From NCBI GenBank assembly GCA_910588215.1, contig CAJUQJ010000019.1, forward strand, positions 1 to 64,000: a stretch of DNA of 64,000 nucleotides, in the 5' to 3' direction. Made by a program: the position numbers and the translations under genes. This document shows positions 50,746 through 59,084 of this stretch, one piece after another. Under the pieces are notes generated by a model, which saw nothing but the letters and a program-made list of their open reading frames with translations, had not been told where the DNA came from and searched no databases. Each line of letters begins with the position of its first letter. Positions within the stretch are counted from its first letter, which is position 1. Origin of the DNA: an uncultured Lachnospiraceae bacterium. GTDB lineage: Bacteria; Bacillota; Clostridia; Lachnospirales; Lachnospiraceae.

Positions 50746-53001
50746 ATGGACTTTTCCACAAAAAAGGAATATGATGAATCTAAAGTTATAAACAAGGGGA
50801 TGGAATTGGTGGAAAAGAAACATCGATATGTTTATTTGTTGTTGGTTGTTTCCGCGCTGCTCATTATCTTTGGTGTCACATTTACTTATATCAGGCAGCT
50901 GAACAGAACGATCCTGGATAATATTATTCATTCGATCAGTGAGATCGCGGCACATGATAAGTCTACGATCGAGACTTATATCGAGATATGCTGGGAAGAT
51001 CTTGCGGAGATCCAGGAGCGTTTCGTAAACTATGGCTGCGAGTCGATTGAGGATATAGAGAGCAGGATGGATCTGGAGTGCGAAGCCAGCAGCTTTACCC
51101 ATATCTATCTGTTGGCGAAGGACGGTACACTTTGTATGGGGCAATGTGGAGCGGAGGACCTCGGTGGTGTTAGCAGCAAAGAAGAGCTGATGTCGTATTT
51201 TGCCAACGGAGAGGAGCGGGTCGTGGCCCGGTTTGATGAGAAGACGGCAGGAGACGGGACAGTGAAAGAACAGATTCTTTACGGCGTCAGACTGCAGGAT
51301 TATGAAGTGGACGGGATGAGAATGCTTGCTATGATAGGTGTCAGCGACATTTCTTCCATTCAGGATAAGATGGTCATCGACAGCTACAAGAAGGACGGGC
51401 ACGGCAGGGGGCACAGTGCGCTTATCGATATGGAGGGTAGTTATATCGTAGATATCGGCAAGGAAGGCTACCGTAATAAATATAACAACCTGTTCGATCA
51501 TTTGGCGGAAGCCGTATCTTCGGAGATGAACAATGAAGAAGTGGCTGAGAAACTGAAAAGCAGGGAAACTTTCGCATTCTATCACTCCCATGAGGGAGAA
51601 GAGCATCAGGAGCTGTTCTATTTTATTCCTTTTGATGAGGAAATGAACCTGTATTTCATCATGTCTCTCAGTGAGTCGGTGTTTACGGAGCAGAGCAAGA
51701 CGTTTGTCACCATGAGCATGGTGATGCTGGTGCTGAGTATGATGACGGTAGTCATTATGTTACTGATCGTTATGAAATATCAGAACAAGACATTGATTGC
51801 GGCGGAACGAACCAGGTCACAGCGGGAGTTTCTTTCCAATATGAGTCATGAGATCCGTACGCCGCTGAACGGTCTGATCGGCATGAATCATCTGATTATG
51901 GCTCACATTGACAATGAGGGACAGAGAGGGCAGATCAGGGAATGGCTGCGCAAGTCCCAGAGTACGGCCAATTATCTGCTGTCTTTGGTAAACGATGTGC
52001 TGGATATGTCCAAGCTGCAGGCGGGTAAAGTGGATATCATCAGAGAGCCGATGTTGATATCGTCGATGATCGATGAGATCGTTGCCATGCAGGCGGATAA
52101 TATTGAGAGCCGTGGCGTAGAATTTATCGTGGAAAAGGAGATCAAGGTGCCCTGCATTGCAGGCGATGTGACGAGAACTAAACAGATTCTGATGAATATC
52201 GTCGGCAATGCGGCTAAATTCACACCGAAGGGTAAATGGATCAAGCTGTCGGTCAGTCAGAGACAGACAGATGAATCACATGTGCTCACTACCTATTGCT
52301 GTGAGGACAGAGGGATCGGGATCTCCAAGGAGTATATCGGACAGATTTTTGATTCTTTCAGCCAGGAGAGACATCGTCACTCGGAGGGAATCAAAGGCAC
52401 CGGGCTTGGCATGGCTATCAGTAAGCTGCTGACAAATGCCATGGGCGGCGATATCACAGTGGAGAGCGAACTGAATGTGGGGAGCACATTTACGGTCACG
52501 ATTCCTTCTTTGATCGTGAAAGAGATACCAGAATATCTGCAGGAGGAGGCAGAAGAATGCGGGGATAGATGCCAGAAGGGGGATGCAGGTGCAGGAGAAG
52601 AGCAGGCAGGCAGCATAGGGCGACAGGGCAAGATCATGGTGGTGGAGGACGTGGATCTGAACGCGGAAGTGCTGTTGGAGATTCTGTCTATGGAAGGATT
52701 CGAGACAGCGCATGCGGCAAACGGCCAGGAGGCGCTCAATATGTTCCGGGAATCGGAACCCGGGGAGTTCGCGATCATCCTGATGGATATGCAGATGCCT
52801 GTAATGGACGGCTGCACGGCAGCAGCCGAGATACGGAAACTTACACGCGCGGATGCGGCATCAGTGCTGATCTATGCATGCACCGCCAATACTTTCCAGG
52901 AAGACCGGGAGCGGGCGATACAAAGCGGTATGGATGATTTCCTGACGAAACCGATTGATGTTAGTGTTCTTTTGAAGAAAATGGGGAAGGCTGTGAGATG
53001 A
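50746..53001 (+). CDS. Hybrid sensor histidine kinase with one receiver domain
   Basis: A 751-residue kinase. Two membrane helices (about 27-47 and 322-344) bracket a 270-residue extracytoplasmic sensor, probably Cache-like. LSNMSHEIRTPLNGLIG gives H368; the ATPase has MNIVGNAAKFTPKGK and GTGLGMAIS. After a 50-residue linker a receiver follows (MVVEDVDLNAE; ILMDMQMPVMDG with D681). No output domain, so the phosphate goes to another protein. Start may also be ATG 50800. It is not co-directionally coupled with the ABC genes before it and is followed by an XRE regulator. Confidence 0.9.
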   Translation: MDFSTKKEYDESKVINKGMELVEKKHRYVYLLLVVSALLIIFGVTFTYIRQLNRTILDNIIHSISEIAAHDKSTIETYIEICWEDLAEIQERFVNYGCESIEDIESRMDLECEASSFTHIYLLAKDGTLCMGQCGAEDLGGVSSKEELMSYFANGEERVVARFDEKTAGDGTVKEQILYGVRLQDYEVDGMRMLAMIGVSDISSIQDKMVIDSYKKDGHGRGHSALIDMEGSYIVDIGKEGYRNKYNNLFDHLAEAVSSEMNNEEVAEKLKSRETFAFYHSHEGEEHQELFYFIPFDEEMNLYFIMSLSESVFTEQSKTFVTMSMVMLVLSMMTVVIMLLIVMKYQNKTLIAAERTRSQREFLSNMSHEIRTPLNGLIGMNHLIMAHIDNEGQRGQIREWLRKSQSTANYLLSLVNDVLDMSKLQAGKVDIIREPMLISSMIDEIVAMQADNIESRGVEFIVEKEIKVPCIAGDVTRTKQILMNIVGNAAKFTPKGKWIKLSVSQRQTDESHVLTTYCCEDRGIGISKEYIGQIFDSFSQERHRHSEGIKGTGLGMAISKLLTNAMGGDITVESELNVGSTFTVTIPSLIVKEIPEYLQEEAEECGDRCQKGDAGAGEEQAGSIGRQGKIMVVEDVDLNAEVLLEILSMEGFETAHAANGQEALNMFRESEPGEFAIILMDMQMPVMDGCTAAAEIRKLTRADAASVLIYACTANTFQEDRERAIQSGMDDFLTKPIDVSVLLKKMGKAVR

Positions 53002-53051
53002 AGCAGCCTTCCTTTTTTCATATAGGGAATCGAAGTTTCCTAACGGTTGAT

Positions 53052-53110
53052 TTTGTCAAGAAAAGTAAAACATAGGTCGCTTGCCTGTTAAATTTGTCAA
53101 CCTGTATAAT
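53052..53110 (+). promoter_or_regulatory. Promoter and direct repeats before XRE-ABC operon
   Basis: TTGCCT (53081-53086), 18-base spacer, TATAAT (53105-53110). TTTGTCAA occurs at 53052-53059 and again at 53093-53100 inside the spacer, a possible operator for the XRE regulator. Confidence 0.5.
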
Positions 53111-53150
53111 ACAGATAAGAAATGGATACTATTAGCGGAGGAGCAAAGGG

Positions 53151-54323
53151 GTGTATATGAAGGAGATCAATATCGCAAAGATCATTCATTCAAAACGGAA
53201 AGAGTTTCGGTTGACCCAGGACGATATCGCAGGCTATATCGGGGTATCCAAGGCTTCCGTCTCGAAGTGGGAAACGGGTCAAAGTTACCCGGATATCACT
53301 TTTCTGCCACAGCTGGCGACACTTTTTCATATCAGTATTGATGAGTTGATGGGCTATCAACCGCAGATGACAAGGGAGGAGATCCGGGAGGTATACCGTC
53401 AGTTGTCAAAGAATTTCGCTGAGCAGCCTTTTGAGGAAGTGATGGAGCAGTGCAGAGCGGTGATCCGGGAATATTATGCGTGCTTTCCGTTATTGTTTCT
53501 GATGGGAACGCTGCTTGTCAATCACAGTATGCTGGCCGGTGATGCAGGGAAGGTACAGGAAATCCTGAAAGAGGCGAGGGAACTTTTCGTCCGTGTCCGG
53601 ACGGAGAGCTGCGATGTGGAGCTGGCAAGAGAGTCCAGGAATATGGAGGCGGTATGTCTGCTGTCATTGGGCCAGCCGGATGAGGTGGTAGAGATGATCG
53701 ACGGGACGGAACTGCTGCTGATGTCGCAGGAAGCACTGCTGTCTTTGGCATACAGGATGACAGGAAGAATGCAAGAGGCGAAGTCGGTATGCCAGGTTGG
53801 CATCTATCAGTATCTGTCCGCACTGTTGAACCTGTTGATCCATTATCAGGAACTGTGTGTGGAGGATCGGGCACTGTTTGATGAGACGCATCGGCGGATC
53901 ACGGCGCTGGCAGAGACTTTTCGGATGGGAGAACTGCACCCGGCACTTTTATTTCCGTATTATATCTCTGCGGCGCAGGGGTATATGACGCTTGGCGATA
54001 CCGGGAAGGCATGCACTTATCTGGAGCAGTATACGGAGCTGGTCATGAAGATCGAATGGCCGCTTAAACTGCATGGTGATGCTTATTTTGATACAGTGGA
54101 TGATTGGTTGGAAAACCGGATGATCCTGGGAGAAGATATGCCCCGGGACGGGAAGCTGGTGCGCAGAAGCATGGTGGAGGCAGTTGCTGAGAATCCAGCG
54201 TTTGCGGCGCTTCATGAGGAGGCAGCGTTTCAGCGGATTCTCGAGAAGCTTAAAGGACGTTATAAAGAAAGCGATGACACGGTTTTCGGGAAGGAAATGG
54301 AGGAATCAGGATGCATGCAGTAG
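53151..54323 (+). CDS. XRE-family regulator with TPR-like C-terminal domain
   Basis: A 390-residue protein. Residues 5-65 are a Cro/C1 helix-turn-helix (IIHSKRKEFRLTQDDIAGYIGVSKASVSKWETGQSYPDI in pieces; LFHISIDELMGY). The rest is all-helical with TPR-like spacing, of the kind that binds peptides or partner proteins. GTG 53151 has GGAGGAG 7 bases upstream; ATG 53157 is nearly as good. The gene overlaps the ABC ATPase start by 13 bases, so it is translated with the exporter and probably regulates it. Confidence 0.88.
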   Translation: MYMKEINIAKIIHSKRKEFRLTQDDIAGYIGVSKASVSKWETGQSYPDITFLPQLATLFHISIDELMGYQPQMTREEIREVYRQLSKNFAEQPFEEVMEQCRAVIREYYACFPLLFLMGTLLVNHSMLAGDAGKVQEILKEARELFVRVRTESCDVELARESRNMEAVCLLSLGQPDEVVEMIDGTELLLMSQEALLSLAYRMTGRMQEAKSVCQVGIYQYLSALLNLLIHYQELCVEDRALFDETHRRITALAETFRMGELHPALLFPYYISAAQGYMTLGDTGKACTYLEQYTELVMKIEWPLKLHGDAYFDTVDDWLENRMILGEDMPRDGKLVRRSMVEAVAENPAFAALHEEAAFQRILEKLKGRYKESDDTVFGKEMEESGCMQ

Positions 54324-55279
54324 CAATGAAACAGTTGTCGAAGATCTACGCAGGCGGGAAGACTGCGGTGGCGGATATGAGTCTTACGTTGGAACCGGGA
54401 GAGGTGTTTGGATTTCTGGGGCCAAATGGTGCAGGTAAGACAACCACTGTCAAGGTGTTGAACGGGATGCTGCAACCCTCCGCAGGAGAATGTCTGGTGT
54501 TCGGTGAGGATCCCGCAAGGAATCCGGAGAAGGTGCATGCTCTTTCAGGGGTGATGACGGAACATGCCCAAATGTATAATAATCTGACGGGAATGCAGAA
54601 CCTTGTGTTTTACGGCTCTGTGTTTGGCATCGGGGAGGCTGAGAGCAGGAAGCGGGCCGGAGAATTGCTGCGGCAGCTGGAACTTGCGGAGGCAGCTGGG
54701 CAAAAGCTGTCGGCTTATTCAACGGGCATGCGGCAGCGGCTTTCCATCGCCCGTGCGCTGATGCATCGCCCGAAGATTCTGTTTCTGGATGAGCCGACAT
54801 CGGGATTGGATCCTGAAAGTGCACACAATGTCAACCAGATGATTCTCACCTTGGCGAAAGAGCAGGGGATGACGATTTTTCTGTGCACACATCAGCTTCG
54901 CTATGCGCAGGAAATCTGTAGCCGTTACGGATTGATCGACGAAGGCAGGCTGCTGACGGTTGGAACGCTGGAAGAGCTGCGGGACGGGATAAGTTCCGGC
55001 ATGCGAGTACGGATTCAGGCGGATCGTGTACCGGATGCGCTTCTGAAGGAGAATGTTTGTTACGAGCATGAGAAGAAGAAAATGTCAGCAGAGATCATTA
55101 ACTTGGCTGCAGAAGGCAAGGGGACAGAGGTACGGAATCTTATGCTTGAGATCACGTCGGAGGATGAGATTCCGCGTATTGTCAGACAGATCGTGGAAAG
55201 CGGCGGGAAGATTTATCATGTGTCGGCAAGTAGACCTTCGCTGGAAGATATTTATTTTGCTTTGACTGTGGAACGATAA
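54311..55279 (+). CDS. ABC transporter ATPase (ABC-2/NatA-like)
   Basis: A 322-residue ATPase: Walker A GPNGAGKTT, signature YSTGMRQRLSIARALM, Walker B ILFLDEPTSGLDP, and H-switch CTHQLRYA. The C-terminal 100 residues resemble the accessory part of NatA-type exporters. It starts within the XRE gene and is followed, after leader repeat B, by its permease. Likely exports a toxic compound, ion or peptide; the substrate is unknown. Confidence 0.9.
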   Translation: MHAVAMKQLSKIYAGGKTAVADMSLTLEPGEVFGFLGPNGAGKTTTVKVLNGMLQPSAGECLVFGEDPARNPEKVHALSGVMTEHAQMYNNLTGMQNLVFYGSVFGIGEAESRKRAGELLRQLELAEAAGQKLSAYSTGMRQRLSIARALMHRPKILFLDEPTSGLDPESAHNVNQMILTLAKEQGMTIFLCTHQLRYAQEICSRYGLIDEGRLLTVGTLEELRDGISSGMRVRIQADRVPDALLKENVCYEHEKKKMSAEIINLAAEGKGTEVRNLMLEITSEDEIPRIVRQIVESGGKIYHVSASRPSLEDIYFALTVER

Positions 55280-55280
55280 A

Positions 55281-55352
55281 TTCTCTGATGAACAATTTAG
55301 TTCAATAAACTGAACAAGTTCAGTTAGAGTTTGTGGCGCTTCGGAATGGAGG
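55281..55352 (+). repeat. Leader repeat B, copy 2
   Basis: Partner of the element at 601. Contains the palindrome AACTGAAC-AA-GTTCAGTT (55308-55325), then CGCTTCGGAATGGAGG (55337-55352) which is the permease ribosome binding site. It lies wholly between the ATPase and permease genes of one operon. Confidence 0.75.
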
Positions 55353-55358
55353 AAGAAT

Positions 55359-56153
55359 ATGAACAGAGCAATAAGTGCGATCGTGAAAAAGGACATGTGG
55401 GAGATTACCGCAAACAGGCAGCTGCTGCTGACGATAGTGATAGTGCCGCTAGTGCTGACATTGGTGGTGCCGTCCATATTCCTGCTTTCGGCTCATTTTG
55501 CACCGCAGGAGATGGGAGAACTGCAGGAGCTTATGAGGATGATGCCGGAAGAAATGCAGAATAAGGAGACAGAGGAGCTTATGGTCACTCTTTTGTTTGA
55601 CAATATACTGCCCTTGTTTTTCCTGATCATTCCGATCATGGCTGCTTCTGTGATGGCGGCCAGCTCCTTTGTCGGGGAGAAGGAACAGAGCACGCTGGAG
55701 ACGCTGCTGTACAGTCCGCTGACTGTAAAACAGCTGTTTCATGGGAAGGTGCTTTCCTCCTTCTTGTTCAGTATGCTGGTGTCCTGGATTTCTTTTCTGG
55801 TGATGTTTCTTGTGCTGGGTGTGGAGATCAACGTGCTGAGCGGTGGGATGCTGCTCCCGGGGATCAGCTGGTTACTGATACTTGCGTTTTTATCTCCGTC
55901 AGTCTCGCTGATTGCCATCACGTTGATCGTACGCTGTTCGGCGAAGGCACAGAATGTGATGGAAGCCCAACAGAAGGCAGCATTTCTTGTATTGCCGGTA
56001 GTATTTCTGATTGCCGGACAGTTTCTTGGTGCGATATTGATCAACGCTTGGATCTTGGCAGGGCTGGCCTTGATTCTCGTCTTGTTGGCGTGGCTTTTGC
56101 TAAAGACATCTCTGAGGAAATTTAGTGGAGAGATGCTGCTGGGGAATCGGTAA
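55359..56153 (+). CDS. ABC-2-type permease
   Basis: A 264-residue permease with six helices. A long extracytoplasmic loop after helix 1 (about 40-75, Glu/Met-rich) and the coupling segment SSFVGEKEQSTLETLLYSPLTVKQLFHGKVL identify the NatB/ABC-2 class. GGAGG in repeat B lies 6 bases before ATG 55359. Works with the ATPase at 54311 under the XRE regulator. Shorter than NatB (about 380), so it is a compact form. Confidence 0.88.
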   Translation: MNRAISAIVKKDMWEITANRQLLLTIVIVPLVLTLVVPSIFLLSAHFAPQEMGELQELMRMMPEEMQNKETEELMVTLLFDNILPLFFLIIPIMAASVMAASSFVGEKEQSTLETLLYSPLTVKQLFHGKVLSSFLFSMLVSWISFLVMFLVLGVEINVLSGGMLLPGISWLLILAFLSPSVSLIAITLIVRCSAKAQNVMEAQQKAAFLVLPVVFLIAGQFLGAILINAWILAGLALILVLLAWLLLKTSLRKFSGEMLLGNR

Positions 56154-56364
56154 AGATTGGCCATGAACTGTAACGAACTGTTACGTCAGGAAGTCTAGCT
56201 GTCACATATAATATTGTAAATGAGATTGCCCTATGATAAAATGAATAAGAGATTGCAGATGGGTATTCTTGGAATTTATAAGGTTATTTCAGCATAGCAG
56301 GGACACAATTATGGAAATAAGTGACTTGATGCAGAAATGACAGGAACATAATTTTACGGATCAT

Positions 56365-56409
56365 CCAAAGATGTTTAAGAATATGCCATGAACATCTTTG
56401 GATTTTTTT
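56365..56409 (+). terminator. Rho-independent terminator or attenuator before the hybrid kinase
   Basis: CCAAAGATGTT (56365-56375) and AACATCTTTGG (56391-56401) form an 11-bp perfect stem followed by A and T7. It lies 210 bases after the permease stop and only about 24-30 bases before the likely kinase start codons. Confidence 0.85.
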
Positions 56410-56432
56410 GTGTTGAAGGGATTGTCAGAGAG

Positions 56433-59057
56433 ATGTATATGAGCGAGGATAGGGAATTGCAGGAGATCAAAGAGAGGAACCTGAAAGGAACGCCGACTAT
56501 TTTTATTATTTTTGCGGTTCTGATCCTGGTGGCGGTATCGGGGAATTATGTCACCTTTCTGGAGTCCCAGCTTTTCGAGGAGCGCAGGAAACATATCGTT
56601 GAGTTTACGGATAAGGCGTCTGAGATCGTAGACGGTGTGATAGAACACTCCTGGCAGCAGGTTCTGGCCTGTGAACATATGATCCGATATGAGCAGCTGA
56701 CGACGACACAGGAATTGTTGGATGTTCTGGCATCTACTTCAGATTTCATCGATAAGACCGATTCGATCGTATTTGCATATGATACCAAAGGGAACTATTA
56801 TGCGTCGGATCTTGCCACCGGACGATGGCAGCAGACACAGTTACTGATGACAGGAGCGGACGACTGGCAATTGGTGGTGACGGAGATACCGCATAGAGAT
56901 GCTTCCTACTTCGTTTTCATGAAGCGGCTTTCAGAGTCCATCCGACTTTCTGACGGTGTGGAGATCACGCATCTTGCTTTGGGAGTGGAGATGGATACGA
57001 TGAGGGAGCGGATCTCGGTGAGTGGTTTCGGTGATCAATGTTATACGTATCTGATCAATGAGGACGGAAGGAGGCTGTACAAGTACACTTATGCCGACAA
57101 TTTTATCGAGGGTTATAATGTGTTGAATGCCATGAAGGATTTCCTGATCATACATGGTGGCACTTATGAGGACTTTATAGAGCAGATGCAGGAAAGGAAA
57201 AATACGGCGTTGGAATTTCGGTTTACGGATGAGAACGGGCACAAGAGTGACTGGTATGTGGCCAATGCCGTTCTCTCTTCGGAAAACTGGCAGATTCTCT
57301 TGTTTGTGCCTACGGAGGTATTGGGGGCCAACACATCGCTGCTGTTAGATCGAACGATGCTGTTTTTCGGAGCAGTATCCCTTGTATTTCTGGCCTCGAT
57401 GGTAGTGATCATTGTGATCACCATGATCGCCAAGACAGATAAGCAGCTTATGAGACAGAAGGATGAGGCAAATAAGCTGCTTCAGAAGGCTGCGGAGGAG
57501 GCCAATAGCGCAAACCAGGCAAAGAGTGATTTTCTTTCCCATATGAGTCATGACATTCGTACACCGATCAACGGCATCATGGGTATGACTGATATTGCCC
57601 TGAAAAACATTGGCAACCAGGATAAAGTGTATGACTGTCTGAATAAGATCAGTGGTTCCTCCCAACATCTGTTGGGACTGATCAATGACGTGCTGGATAT
57701 GAGCCGTATTGAGTCAGGCAAAACGAAGGTGAATCACGAGAGCTTTGATATCAGGACTTGCATCAATAACTGTGCTTCTATCATCGGCGGACAATTGGCG
57801 GTGCGGGATTTGGAGTTAAAATGTGAGATCGACGAGTTTGCTCACCCGCTGTTGATAGGTGATGAACTGCATCTGAGGCAGGTGTTTATCAATATCCTGG
57901 GTAATTCCGTGAAATTTACGCCGGACGGCGGCACCATCTATATGCGGGCCAAAGAGAAAGGAGATGCGGATGGCAGGGCCTTGTATCGGTTTGAGCTTGA
58001 GGATACAGGTATCGGTATGAAAGAGGAGTTCCTGCCGCATCTGTTTGAAGCTTTTGCTCAGGAGGACGGCGGTATGCGTACGACCTACAAGGGCACGGGG
58101 CTGGGTATGGCGATCACGAAGAAATTCGTGGATATGATGGGTGGCACGATCGAGGTAACAAGTCGAGTGAACGTGGGCACCACTTTTGTGATCGAAATCT
58201 GGTTCGACATCGATGTGGATGCGAAGGCTGATGACAACAAAGCCGATTTCCACGCTAATCTGAAGGGAATGAAGGCACTTTTGGTGGAGGACATCGAGCT
58301 GAATCTGGAGATTGCAAGAAGTATTTTGGAGGAGGAAGGCGTAGTGATCACGCCGGCTATGAACGGGCAGGAGGCTGTGGAGGCTTTCAGCAATAATCCG
58401 CCGGGCACTTTCGATGTGATCATTATGGATATTATGATGCCGGTGATGGACGGCATTACCGCTACGAAGACGATTCGTGCCCTGAACCGCGAAGACGCGG
58501 CCGTGATTCCTATCATCGCGATGACTGCCAATGCTTACGAGGAGGATATCCGCAGTACCAGAGAGGCGGGCATGGATGCGCATCTGTCTAAGCCTATCGA
58601 CGTGAATGTGCTGTTTAAGACTTTGTCTCACTTCTATCCGCCATCCCAGAAGAAGGAGCGCAGAACAGATCTGAAAGGACTTAAAGTGTTGCTGGCCGAT
58701 GATGTGGAGTTGAATCTGGAGATTGCCGGGACGGTGCTTGCGGATGAAGGCGCTGAGGTCACTATGGTGGAGAATGGGCAACAGGCCGTAGATCTTTTCT
58801 GCAGCAGTCCTACGGGAACCTTTGACGTGATCTTGATGGATGTGCACATGCCGGTGATGGATGGACTGGATGCAACAAGGGCGATCCGTAGACTGGAGCG
58901 GGAGGATGCCGGGGAGATTCCGATCCTGGCGATGACTGCGGATGTCTATGAAGAGGATATCCGTAAGACAAAAGAGGCGGGGATGAATGGCCATTTGACG
59001 AAACCTTTGAACGTAGAGAAAATGATATGGATGTTGTCCGGCTATAAAGGTGTATGA
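56433..59057 (+). CDS. Hybrid sensor histidine kinase with two tandem receiver domains
   Basis: About 874 residues. Membrane helices near 25-45 and 305-330 flank a 260-residue extracytoplasmic Cache-like sensor. A coiled coil leads to LSHMSHDIRTPINGIMG (H373), then the ATPase (NILGNSVKFTPDGG, GTGLGMAITKKFVD). Two receivers follow: IIMDIMMPVMDG with D666 and ILMDVHMPVMDG with D803; they resemble each other closely and probably arose by duplication. ATG 56433 or 56439 is preferred; ATG 56388 lies inside a terminator stem. The sensor kinase directly precedes the binding-protein/deacetylase lipoprotein, which could present its ligand. Confidence 0.9.
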   Translation: MYMSEDRELQEIKERNLKGTPTIFIIFAVLILVAVSGNYVTFLESQLFEERRKHIVEFTDKASEIVDGVIEHSWQQVLACEHMIRYEQLTTTQELLDVLASTSDFIDKTDSIVFAYDTKGNYYASDLATGRWQQTQLLMTGADDWQLVVTEIPHRDASYFVFMKRLSESIRLSDGVEITHLALGVEMDTMRERISVSGFGDQCYTYLINEDGRRLYKYTYADNFIEGYNVLNAMKDFLIIHGGTYEDFIEQMQERKNTALEFRFTDENGHKSDWYVANAVLSSENWQILLFVPTEVLGANTSLLLDRTMLFFGAVSLVFLASMVVIIVITMIAKTDKQLMRQKDEANKLLQKAAEEANSANQAKSDFLSHMSHDIRTPINGIMGMTDIALKNIGNQDKVYDCLNKISGSSQHLLGLINDVLDMSRIESGKTKVNHESFDIRTCINNCASIIGGQLAVRDLELKCEIDEFAHPLLIGDELHLRQVFINILGNSVKFTPDGGTIYMRAKEKGDADGRALYRFELEDTGIGMKEEFLPHLFEAFAQEDGGMRTTYKGTGLGMAITKKFVDMMGGTIEVTSRVNVGTTFVIEIWFDIDVDAKADDNKADFHANLKGMKALLVEDIELNLEIARSILEEEGVVITPAMNGQEAVEAFSNNPPGTFDVIIMDIMMPVMDGITATKTIRALNREDAAVIPIIAMTANAYEEDIRSTREAGMDAHLSKPIDVNVLFKTLSHFYPPSQKKERRTDLKGLKVLLADDVELNLEIAGTVLADEGAEVTMVENGQQAVDLFCSSPTGTFDVILMDVHMPVMDGLDATRAIRRLEREDAGEIPILAMTADVYEEDIRKTKEAGMNGHLTKPLNVEKMIWMLSGYKGV

Positions 59058-59084
59058 TTCAATTGCTTCGGCATGGAGGTAAAT

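Noticed and set aside
56210..56410. Riboswitch (c-di-GMP or other) before the double-receiver kinase
   Set aside because: No conserved core of a known class could be matched; retained only as an attenuator hypothesis.
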